From assembly GCF_041956535.1 (NCBI RefSeq), contig NW_027192205.1, forward strand, positions 1 to 64,000: DNA of 64,000 nt, read 5' to 3'. Numbering within the stretch: the stretch's first letter is position 1; each line of letters opens with the position of its first letter. Of this stretch, positions 33,986 to 42,901 are shown one piece after another. Under the pieces are notes generated by a model. The model saw only the letters and a list, made by a program, of their open reading frames with translations, was not told the DNA's origin and made no database searches. A program made the position numbers and the translations under genes. Source of the DNA: Calcarisporiella thermophila CBS 279.70. Its lineage: Eukaryota > Calcarisporiellomycota.

Positions 33986-35437
33986 CTATAAGATAGCGCA
34001 GCAACCCGTTTGTGCCAGAGTTTTGTTTGCAGGAGGAGCCCAATCCTTCAATATCAGCCCCTCTTTTTCGTCCGCGTCATCTTCGTCCTCGTCTGCGTAG
34101 GCTTGATTGTTCTGAACAACCTGCGTCCCTTCTAGTGAGCGTTTTACAGGTGTATGTTGCTGGCCAATCCTTCCCTCTGGCAGCCACTCCTTCATCCATC
34201 CAGGATCATTTGCTAGACTCTCCACTCCCGACTCTACCATCTTAGCCAGCCGCTTGCCCACCGCAAAACATAAGGGCATCCCGTGGCCCGTATAGCCAGC
34301 ACCCAGCCATTGACCATCTAGTCCCGGCATCGGGCCCACAAACGGGAGCTCTGCAGCGGTAAAGCCCATGATTCCCGTCCATTCCATCCGTGCAAGCGGC
34401 CATACTCCTGGAAAATACGCCGGGATAAAGTCGCGCAGAAACCGAGACACTATTGGATTGAGCTCTGTATCGTTGGTGGTCCCTCGGCCGGGATCAAGTG
34501 TTTTGCCACCCCCCAATATAATCATGTGGTCAAACGGGCGTTGCTGAAGATATACGTTGCCGTTGCGAAAAGATAGCCCATACGGGAACCGCTGCTGGGG
34601 CAAGTACTCCACAATCACTTGGCCCCTTGTCGGCGTGATGTATGGTCTCAGCGATGGTAAAAGGTGGCCTGCCCATGCATTCGTGCAATGCACAACGTGC
34701 CGAGCAAGCACGGAGCCCCTTGGTGTAATCACTTTCCACCTGTATCCGTCAGTGGCCCTGTGTTCAACAGAAACGACGTCGGTCACGGGAGTTTCGGTTT
34801 GAAAATTCAGCTTCTGCTTCGCTACCGCTTCTTCCAGCAACTTCCACACAAAGTCTGCGGGGTAAAATTGGAATCCAGGCACCTTTCCCGCTCCCACGAA
34901 AGCAGGCGTCCTAAGCCTGCGATAAGTTTCTGTGGCATCCCAAATCTCGGCCCCGTACGCAACTCCAGCTTGAACGGCCCAGTGGTAATCTGCCACCGCT
35001 TCAGAATAAGTTGCAGGATCTTCATACGTCCTCACTCTTCCATTCTCGACTAGATCACCACTACCGAGCTGCTTTGCCTTGGCAACAAGCTCTTGAACTC
35101 CCATATGTTCGGCGATGCGCACGCGGACCGCGGCATCGGCCCCAAGACGTCTAGCATCCTCGCGAATGCCGAAAAAGTTGGCGGCGACAAGATGCCCTCC
35201 ATTTCGACTTGTCGCACCACTGCATGCCTCGCGAGCCTCGAGCAGCAAAATGGACCCATCGGGATGCTTGGCTGAGAGATGGTAGGCGGCCGAAGCTCCT
35301 GTGAGGCCAGAACCAATCACCACCGCAAAAGCTTTGGCGGGAAGTTCTGGAGTACTCCGATGCTTCCACATTTTGGAAGGCTTTTTCACTTGCCAGTAGG
35401 ACACGGTCGAGTTGGGCAGAGGAAGTTGGGGATCCAT
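33986..35437 (-). CDS. FAD-dependent amine/amino-acid oxidoreductase A, with C-terminal CaaX box
   Basis: Intronless, 483 residues, of the DAO/GlpO superfamily, like gamma-glutamylputrescine oxidoreductases. An upstream GTG would add MYAA, but the ATG of MDPQLPLPNS is used. FAD-binding motif VIGSGLTGASAAYHL is at about 40-54, LLLEAREACSGATSRNGGH at about 70-88, and the C-terminal FAD motif MEWTGIMGFTAAELPFVG with AGYTGHGMPLCF lies near 370-415. It oxidises a primary or secondary amine, releasing H2O2; the substrate is unknown. An acidic stretch (DEDEDDADEKE) precedes the end, TGCCAIL. CAIL fits a CaaX box with Leu, the geranylgeranyltransferase I class, so membrane attachment is predicted. 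Confidence 0.9.
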   Translation of the reverse strand: MDPQLPLPNSTVSYWQVKKPSKMWKHRSTPELPAKAFAVVIGSGLTGASAAYHLSAKHPDGSILLLEAREACSGATSRNGGHLVAANFFGIREDARRLGADAAVRVRIAEHMGVQELVAKAKQLGSGDLVENGRVRTYEDPATYSEAVADYHWAVQAGVAYGAEIWDATETYRRLRTPAFVGAGKVPGFQFYPADFVWKLLEEAVAKQKLNFQTETPVTDVVSVEHRATDGYRWKVITPRGSVLARHVVHCTNAWAGHLLPSLRPYITPTRGQVIVEYLPQQRFPYGLSFRNGNVYLQQRPFDHMIILGGGKTLDPGRGTTNDTELNPIVSRFLRDFIPAYFPGVWPLARMEWTGIMGFTAAELPFVGPMPGLDGQWLGAGYTGHGMPLCFAVGKRLAKMVESGVESLANDPGWMKEWLPEGRIGQQHTPVKRSLEGTQVVQNNQAYADEDEDDADEKEGLILKDWAPPANKTLAQTGCCAIL

Positions 35438-36029
35438 AGCCGCATACACCCACGCAAATATCCGAATCGATAATATAAATACTCTATGGTATATGGATTA
35501 AGGAGTAGAAATGCTCAGAGTAAGAGCAAGAATTCACAAGCAAAGAATAGCATGAACAGGTATGGATACTCTGCTCTCTCTTCTAGTGGCAAATGCGGAA
35601 TAATTAAGGTTAAAAAGATATAGTCGCCCAATCATAATCAATCGCCATATCATGCGACCCCCATCCTTTCCTTACGAGAACAAAGCGAAATGAATATACG
35701 AAAGGGAAAGTCACTCCAATCCAACTAGGTCAGCTTGCGCTGATGGACAAGATGGCTAGGATATCTCCATAGTCTGAATTGAATATCTGGTTGAAAACCT
35801 CCTATACTTGAGCTATGGCTCCCGTATCTCGATCCGTTGGATCCCATTTTCCAATGGATCCCATTTTCCAATAGGCCATCGCAGGAGGGAAGAGGAAGTA
35901 CATATTTGTATCTGTTACTTTCTTATCCTAAGCTCTTATGGCAGCAGGGAATGGATTTTATGCAACTCGTTTAGCAAGGTTCGATATAAAATGAAAAGTA
36001 TCTATTATTGTAAATAAAGAACAACAATA
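35438..36029. other. Duplicated intergenic region
   Basis: Promoter side of oxidoreductase A, alignable with 37917-38491 in the right copy. It contains a short local tandem duplication of GGATCCCATTTTCCAAT at about 35838-35873 that the right copy lacks. Confidence 0.55.
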
Positions 36030-36407
36030 GCTCAAAATTACAGTATGAGATAAATCTCCTTCATCTCCCAGCCATTGCGGTTTCAGTGTGAAGCGAGGTC
36101 CGAGTTCCTGTAAATCGATCCATTTCGTGACCCAAAGTATATAGTGATGCGATCGCAAGAAGAAGTCGCGCTGGATATGGAATGTGCACACCTGCCGACC
36201 CTGGAACTCGGGGATATGTGGGAAGAGGGATTGGAACAAAAGGCCTATTGCGTGATCTAGTCGAGTGTTGAGGTTGTTGAGGATTAGCTCAGGGGTATGT
36301 GCGCTGGTGCGGCCGTGGTAATCGATGTCTTTGGAAAGTTTGATGGAGGTAAGTTTGAAGTGGGCGATGGGCCCTCCTGGGAGATAAATGAGGGTGAAGC
36401 CATTCAA
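36030..36407 (-). pseudogene. RPF1 3' remnant (Brix domain fragment)
   Basis: The encoded stretch, from GFTLIYLPGGP through [15 protein letters not shown] to [16 protein letters not shown], parallels the last exon of the intact RPF1 at 38492-38916. The first three exons are missing. One residue is deleted at the highly conserved FRRHRYVF block, which here reads LRSHHYILW. The C-terminal coding sequence is altered by a deletion of several tens of bases. No start codon or promoter is retained. It arose as the edge of the tandem duplication. Confidence 0.88.
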
Positions 36408-36542
36408 GAGTGGTAGAGCAAGTAAAAATAAAACATAGCCAAACAAGAAAGTCCTTCACGAATATTATGAGAGATCGCAGCAACTCGCCTGCACCGGATG
36501 TTGCCTTGTGGGAGAGGACCGATCCTTCAATACGAGCCTCTC

Positions 36543-37916
36543 TTATTCGTTCGTGTCATCCACGTCTTCGTCTCCGTTAGCTTGGTTGTTCTGGTCAGCT
36601 TGTGACCCTTCTAGTGAGCATTTTACAGGTGTGTGTTGCTTGCCCATCCTCCCCTCCGGCAGCCATTCCTTCATCCATCCAGGATCATTTGCTAGACTCT
36701 CCACTCCGGACTCTACCATCTTAGCCAGCCGTTTACCTACTGAAAAGCACAAGGGCATCCCGCGTCCCGTATAGCCAGCACCCAGCCACTGGCCATCTAG
36801 TCCCGGCATCGGGCCCACAAACGGGAGCTCTGCAGCGGTAAAGCCCATGATTCCCGTCCATTCCATCCTTGCAACTGGCGATATCCCTGGAAAACACGCC
36901 GGGATAAAGTCGCGCAGGAACCGAGACACTGCTGGATTGAGTTCTGTATCGTTGGTGGTCTCTCGGTTGGGGTCAACAACTTTGCCACCCCCCAATATAA
37001 TCATGTGGTCAAACGGGCGTTGCTGGAGGTATTCGTTGCCGCTGTTAAAAATTATCCCATATGGGAACTGCTGCTCGGATAAGTGCTCTGCAACCACCTG
37101 GCCCCTTGTCGGCGTGATGTACGGCCTCATCGATGGCAAAAGGTGGCCAGCCCATGCATTTGTGCAATGCACAACGTGCCGAGTAAGTACGGAACCCCTT
37201 GGTGTAATCACTTTCCACCTGTGTCCGTCGGTAGACTCTGTTTCGACAGAAACAATGCTGGTCACGGGAGTTTCGGTTTGAAGGTTCAGCCTCTGCTTCG
37301 TTACCGCTTCTTCCAGCAGCTTCCACACGAAGTCTGCGGGGTAAAATTGGTATCCAGGCATCTTTCCCGCCCCCACGAAAGCAGACGTCCCAAGCCTGCG
37401 ATAAGTTTCCGTAGCATCCCAGATCTCAGCCCCGTGCGCGACTCCAGCTTGAACGGCCCAGTGGTAATCTGCCACCGCTTCAGAATAGGCCACGGGATCC
37501 GCATACGTGAATACACTCCCATTCTCGACGAGCTCTCCACAATCTAGCTGCTTTGCCTTGGCAACAAGCTCTTGAACTCCCACCTGCTGGACAATGCGCA
37601 CGCGGACAGCGGCATCGTCTCCAAGTCGTCTAGCATCCTCGCGAATGCCGAAAAAGTTGGCGGCGACAAGATGCCCTCCATTACGACTTGTCGCGCCACT
37701 GCATGCCTCGCGAGCTTCAAGCAGCAAAATGGACCCATCGGGATGCTTGGCTGAGAGATGGTAGGCGGCCGAAGCTCCTGTGAGGCCCGAGCCAATCACC
37801 ACCGCAAAAGCTTTGGTAGGAAGCTCTGGAGTACTCCGATGCTTCCACATTTTGGAAGGCTTTTTCACTTGCCAGTAGGACACGGTCGAGTTGGGCAGAG
37901 GAAGTTGGGGATCCAT
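36543..37916 (-). CDS. FAD-dependent amine/amino-acid oxidoreductase B (CaaX tail lost)
   Basis: Intronless, 457 residues, roughly 90% identical to oxidoreductase A. It keeps the same FAD motifs (VIGSGLTGASAAYHL, MEWTGIMGFTAAELPFVG), so activity is expected. The reading frame stops at DDTNE. The codon that is AAA in copy A is TAA here (36543-36545), a single substitution. Sequence beyond the stop still aligns with the A tail, but its end would read SCCDLS, so the CaaX box is gone as well. Copy B is predicted to be soluble, unlike A. The start choice matches A. Confidence 0.9.
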   Translation of the reverse strand: MDPQLPLPNSTVSYWQVKKPSKMWKHRSTPELPTKAFAVVIGSGLTGASAAYHLSAKHPDGSILLLEAREACSGATSRNGGHLVAANFFGIREDARRLGDDAAVRVRIVQQVGVQELVAKAKQLDCGELVENGSVFTYADPVAYSEAVADYHWAVQAGVAHGAEIWDATETYRRLGTSAFVGAGKMPGYQFYPADFVWKLLEEAVTKQRLNLQTETPVTSIVSVETESTDGHRWKVITPRGSVLTRHVVHCTNAWAGHLLPSMRPYITPTRGQVVAEHLSEQQFPYGIIFNSGNEYLQQRPFDHMIILGGGKVVDPNRETTNDTELNPAVSRFLRDFIPACFPGISPVARMEWTGIMGFTAAELPFVGPMPGLDGQWLGAGYTGRGMPLCFSVGKRLAKMVESGVESLANDPGWMKEWLPEGRMGKQHTPVKCSLEGSQADQNNQANGDEDVDDTNE

Positions 37917-38491
37917 AGCCGCATACACCTACGCAAATATCCGAGTCGATAATATAAACACTCTATGGTATATGGATTAAGGAGTAAGAGTGCTCAGGAT
38001 AAGAGCAGGAATTCTCGAGAAAAGTACAGTATGAATAAGTGTGGGAATTCTTCGCTTTCTTTTGCTAGTAGCAAATGCGGAATAAAATTAGGAGAAGAGA
38101 TATTGCCACCAATCGTGTTCAATCGCCATATCATGCGACCCCCGAGAACAAAGCAAAATGAAGCTATGGAAGGGAAAGTCGCCCTAATCCAACTAGGTCA
38201 ACAGCTTGGGTTGATGGACAAGATGACTAGGATATCTCCATAGTCTGAATTGAATATCTGGTTGAAAACCTCTCATACTTGAGCTATGGCCCCCGTATCT
38301 TGATCCCTATTTTCCTATGTTTAGAAGAATTACGCTGGAGAAGGGGAGAGGGAAATACTTAAATCCGCTACTTTTCTATCTCAAAAAAGTTTTGGCAGTA
38401 GGGAATGGGGATTACGCAATTACGCTTTAGCAGGATTCGGTGAAAAATGGAATGTATCTATTATTGTAAATAAAAAAATAACAAAGCAAAA
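37917..38491. other. Intergenic region between RPF1 and oxidoreductase B
   Basis: About 575 bp, AT-rich, carrying the oxidoreductase B promoter and the RPF1 3' UTR. It aligns with 35438-36029. A 92-codon + strand ORF here is not supported. Confidence 0.5.
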
Positions 38492-39635
38492 TCACAAGAA
38501 AAACCGTCGTCGACTCGTCTCCAGCTCCGGCTTCCGCAGCCACTCGTAAGGGGCTTGGTCATCGAACGCCCCTCTCCGTAGCCACTGCAGTTTCAGTGTG
38601 AAGCGAGGCCCAAGCTCCTGTAAATCGACCCGCTTTGTGTCCCGGAACACATAGCGATGCCGCCGGAAGAAGAGGAAGTCGCGCTGGTTGTGGAATGTGC
38701 ACACTTGCCGACCCTGGAACTCGGGGACATGGGGGAAGAGGGATTGGAACATGCGGCCTACTGTGTGGCCTAGTCGGGTGTTGAGGTTGTTGAGGATTAG
38801 CTCAGGGGTATGTGCGCTGGTGCGGCCGTGGTTATCGATGTCTTTGGAAAGTTTGATGGAGGTGAGTTTGAAGTAGGCGGTGGGCCCTTCTGGGAGATGA
38901 ATGAGGGTGAGGCCGTCTGAGGAGGGGTGGGGGCACGGGAGAGTAAACGAGGAGGAGAAGAGAGTTAGCTTTTCATCGAAGCGATTGAAATCAAGGCAAT
39001 CTCTTACTTGGTACTTTTCGGTCTTCGTTTATGATGATGATATCCGTGAAATCTCTGTTCTTGCAGAACTCGACAATCTGTTTTACCTCAAACCGGGTGC
39101 CCCGCTTCACGAACTGGGCATTCGGGAAGATGTCGACCAGCTCAGCGGCGAAATCATAGCATCCCTAAGTACGGCCATGAGAAGTCAAAATGCCTACGCA
39201 TTGACATCCCGGTATAAGCCTGAAAACTTACCGCGCTAACGTTTTTACTTGTTGTGATCAAAATCTTTGGAGCTGCCCCATTGAAGTATTGTGCGAATTC
39301 ATCGGTGGCCTCGTCTTCTGCAACCTCCTCGTCTGCCTCCTCCACCACTGTCTCATCAAATTCCCGAGTGTTTTCAAGCGTCTTGGGCACGTTATTTTTA
39401 AGCCGCTCCTATCGCATCGAGAGCAATGTTAGATTGTGCACTGCTGGCGGGAGCCGTGCAGAGAGCCGCGATCTCTTTCCCCTACCTCTAATAAACTCGG
39501 ATCTTGCTCCTCTTCTTTTTTCCGCTGCTTCCTCATCTCCCGTTTTTCCCGTGCCTTCTCCGCCTTGAGGCGCTGATACACCTCCTCCCGCTTCATCTTG
39601 TTTTTTATGCTGGTCACCTTGCTAGTCTCTGACAT
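38492..39635 (-). CDS. RPF1: Ribosome production factor 1 (Brix domain)
   Basis: Four exons (39486-39635, 39232-39408, 39008-39164, 38492-38916) total 909 nt, 302 residues, close to yeast Rpf1 (295). It is a nucleolar factor for 60S subunit assembly that works in 27S pre-rRNA processing. The basic N terminus [20 protein letters not shown] leads to a Lys/Glu-rich coiled stretch. The Brix domain starts at [10 protein letters not shown] and continues through [62 protein letters not shown] and [20 protein letters not shown], ending with [15 protein letters not shown]. Its last exon is the source of the remnant at 36030-36407. Confidence 0.96.
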
Positions 39636-40137
39636 GGTGTAGGGTGCGATGGTTGGGAATGGGCGAGCTATATGGAAAACGGTGTGACTGAGAAATCGGG
39701 CACAACAAAAAGTAAATATGTGACTTGCATTCGGTATATACTTTTTGTATTTTGATACAACCAACCTCGTGGAAGGCTGTAAGAAGATAAAATAAAAGCC
39801 CAAAATAAAGGAAAATAAAATAAAAGAGATAATTAAAAAGACACTTAGTAGACAGGTTGATTAAATAAATATGTATAAGTAACGTTGAACGTGACGTAGC
39901 AGGGGATGAAGGAGGAGGAGGGAGAAGGGGGGAAAGTGGCAGCAATGACCCAATAGTTTCAAACTTCAAAACAACCTAGAGTAAATAAAAATGGAGAGAA
40001 ATATGCTATCTACATGGGAAAAAAAAAAATAGAATCAAGATGAACATTGAACACCAAAAATCATGTCGATGAGAACATAGAAAATAAATAGCGGAGGAGC
40101 CGGCCTCTCTCTCCCCTCCCCTCCCCTCCCCCCGCCA
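39636..40137. other. Intergenic region upstream of RPF1
   Basis: 500 bp holding the RPF1 promoter and the 3' flank of the Ser/Pro-rich gene. It includes CT/GGAG-rich tracts near 40110-40135. No gene was seen. Confidence 0.5.
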
Positions 40138-41593
40138 CTAAGAGGCCCTCGATGGCCTCAAAGCCTCAATGTCATCGCCTTGCTCCATTCGCTCCTTTGC
40201 CTTGGAGCTTCTCAGCATATCCTTAAACCAAGCGGGGCCATGGACGACCATATTCTGGCTTCGATATGTCCGCGGTCGGAGGGGAGACATGGGCGGCACC
40301 GGCGGGGGAGCCGACGGGGTTTTGCTGTTCATGCTGTGGTCGGGGATGGGCGGCAGGGACTGCGAGGGTGGAGGAGAAGATGAGGAGAGGGAGGGAGGTA
40401 TTGGGGGAGGAGGCCGAATGTGAGGCCGCAGACGCGGCGATGCATAGGAATCCGGGCTCCCATTGATTGGAGACGGCGTGCGCACGCTGGCAAAGCGGGG
40501 GTCGTTGGCCTCCAGCTCGGCGGGAGCGCTGATCCGGTTGGCGCTAAAATGGTGATCCCCGCTGCTGCCGACGGTGAACACAGGAGGAACCCGAGGCTTC
40601 GTCACTCGGAGAGAAGTGGGGCGCAGGATCGGCTCGTGCTGCACTCTCGGCGAAGGGCCGCGGGGAGCCGGCTTGATGGAGTTCTCTATGTCTAAGGGGT
40701 TGGCGATGGGCTCTGCAGACTTGCCCTCCTTCTCGTCCGCCTGGGTCGCATCGAGTTCCGAGCTCGAGGGTAGCGAGCGCACCTCCTCCGAGAGGGGAGA
40801 GGAGACGGGCGAGAACGACAGCGGAGGGGGGGACTTTGGCTCTCGCTTCGCTGCGATATGCGACTTCTGCCTCAAAGGGGCCTGTCGCAGCCAGGCGCTT
40901 TTGGATCCGGCTTCCCCTCCATTACGATCATCGCCAAGCCCCTCTGACGTGCCTGAAAATCTTTTCCCGCATGCCGACCCGCTGCGTATTCTCCGTGGGG
41001 GATTGCTCGGAGGGCGCGATGTAGAGCTGTGCATACTTGGGCGCCGGGGGAATGGCAGCTGCTGGAGTGGCTCCTGAGCGGAGGGGGTGGAATGGGTGGG
41101 CGAGCTCGCCGCGGACATCGAGTGATGCTTGTCGGAGGCGAGATCGCCAGTGGGAGAGGTATGGGCTCTAGAGAAGGGGGGGGGCGGAGGGGGCCAGAAG
41201 GGAACTTGGCGGAGGGGAGCTGGAGGGAGTCGAGTGATTGCAGACGAGCTCTTCGGTGGAACGAGCCTGGCGCAATAGCAGGCGAGTCAGGCCATGAGGC
41301 CAGGAATGCTCGTGCAAGTGGCGTTGTTGCGGATGCGGGTGGAGTGGTGATGGGTGCTGCTGCTGCTGCTGTTGTTGTAGTTGTTGATTGGGATGGTGCA
41401 GCCGTAGCGGCTGTGAAGAAGAAGAATGGTGCTCTTTCGATGTGGAATGCCATGGTCGCCAGGCGCGCTTGTGCTCCTGCTTTCGATCCAGGGAGTCGGG
41501 GCCGTCGGGACTCTCCACGGAGGGATGGTCGTCGCCATGGGGAGGGTCGGACGATTTGGACGAGATTCGGCCGAGCACCGTCGATTTTTTCAT
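40138..41593 (-). CDS. Hypothetical Ser/Pro-rich protein, frame interrupted at a homopolymer
   Basis: Not a family I recognise. The 5' part (41168-41593) begins MKKSTVLGRISSKSSDPP, carries a Gln tract (about residues 78-86) and many His/Pro/Ser. The 3' part (40138 to about 41160) continues the Ser/Pro-rich character with proline clusters (RPPPPIPPSL, APPPVPPMSP) and ends with a more ordered basic stretch, HGPAWFKDMLRSSKAKERM. The two parts are in different frames. They meet at a run of nine G (about 41176-41184 on the + strand), where one base fewer would make a single frame. The alternative is an intron with an acceptor at about 41167. The proline-rich segments suggest SH3/WW-type binding (inference). 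Confidence 0.55.
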
Positions 41594-42901
41594 TTCCAAA
41601 AATCCTCGCGGAAGGAATGCAGAGCCGGGCTCACTTTTTATGGGACAGGCTTGAGCGGTTTGTTTGTTAGCTTGTTTTCACTTTCACAGAACTCGCGTGG
41701 AGCTCTGCGTCTCGCCTCCTTTTAGACAAGATTTTCCTCGAAGAGCCCGACCTTCGCTAGGGTGAAATACGGCGCAGCAGCCTTCCACAGCTTAGTATTT
41801 CCACGATCGAGTCAGATGCCGAGGACTCCCAATCATCTCGGGCCGCCAAACCTCTTAAATGAGGCGATTGCTCCTGCGCGGGGGGGCTTGAGTCGGTTTC
41901 GCCTGCCTTGTGCGCGCTAGGGGTCTCCAGGCCACATGGTCGCTAGGGGCCGCTGCCGCAGCAGCCCGCGTGCCCTCTCCGGGGAGAGGGGCCAGGGGAG
42001 AGGCTCTACCGTGTGTAGCATCCTCCCCCTCCTCTGTGCTCCACAAGCTCGCCAACAATTTATCGTCTTTATTACGCATATTGCCCTCTGGCGAATCGCA
42101 GCCCGCGCTCTCGCCATTATTATTCAGCATCAATTTCGCTTGTAGCCATGAGGCCATATTTGTCACGCCGGGCGAAGATAGGGGATAAACCCGCTTGTGC
42201 GCTCTCGGGCGCTGACTCCGGCCCTCCCCCCCTCGCGCTAGTCTCAGGAGGGAAGGGCCTGCTGGGCCCAACTGGCCAATTTCCGCCGCCCACCCCACAG
42301 TGGGCCCTGAGTCGGGAAACGGGAGCTGCGCACAGCGTCGCAGTTTCCCTCTGCGATTCCTCCTCAATTGCCGTGGCTGGAAAAAAAATCTCGTGGCTGT
42401 AGAGATTTGTCGGTTTCTTCTTGTGTTTCTATCCTCGTTTCTTTTTTTTTTGGTGGTGGTGTCCTTCTGATCCTTGTTATCTCTCGCCTTTGCTCACTCA
42501 TCTTGGCTCCCATTGTTCTAGTAAATTAATCATTAATACTCGTATATGATAATTAATCTAATGGTTTGGATCTATTAAGGTAATGTTAATGCTTAAAGAC
42601 CAAGCGCTTGTGATTGCTTAAAATAGATGCTAACCAGCACATTAGGTGTCAGACGGTGGACAAACATTTATGTAATCATATTGATCCAATAATTTATATT
42701 ATCTCGCCTCGCTATACTACTCCCTTATTTTCGCCATCGGTAGGCTATCCCCCTTGCCCCTCTCCATTCAATCAGCATCCCCCTCTTCGTGGCTCTCCAT
42801 CTGCCCACATATTGATGCCCTCTGTTTTTTTTTGCAAGATTATCGCTGTAGCCAATAACCTCATCGAGTCATCTCTCCCCAGTCGACTCCTATAGATTTG
42901 A
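41594..42901. other. GC-rich divergent intergenic region with an uncertain minus-strand ORF
   Basis: 1.3 kb between divergent genes. It contains a 170-codon minus-strand ORF (41855-42367) with an internal ATG reading MASWLQAKLMLNNN. It could be a 5' exon of the Ser/Pro-rich gene or a chance GC-rich ORF. C/T-rich sequence precedes the Abp2 gene. Confidence 0.35.

Larger units (their letters stand above)
33928..36407. repeat. Tandem duplication, left copy
   Basis: About 2.48 kb, directly repeated in the adjacent 36408-38917 segment. Contents in order: FAD oxidoreductase gene A, its upstream region, and a 3' remnant of RPF1. Coding parts look about 90% identical to the right copy by eye; the intergenic part has small indels. 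The RPF1 remnant stops where RPF1 exon 4 would begin, which marks the junction. Confidence 0.85.
36408..38917. repeat. Tandem duplication, right copy
   Basis: About 2.5 kb direct repeat of 33928-36407. It contains FAD oxidoreductase B, its 5' region and the terminal exon of the intact RPF1 gene. Because RPF1 continues intact beyond this copy, the right copy keeps the ancestral right flank and the left copy carries the truncated RPF1. Confidence 0.85.

Noticed and set aside
35438-35449. Four-residue longer N terminus for the FAD oxidoreductases
   Set aside because: It begins at GTG; an ATG lies four codons downstream in both copies.
40169-41725. Long + strand ORFs opposite the Ser/Pro-rich gene
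   Set aside because: They mirror the GC-rich minus-strand coding sequence and have Gly/Arg-rich composition typical of antisense frames.
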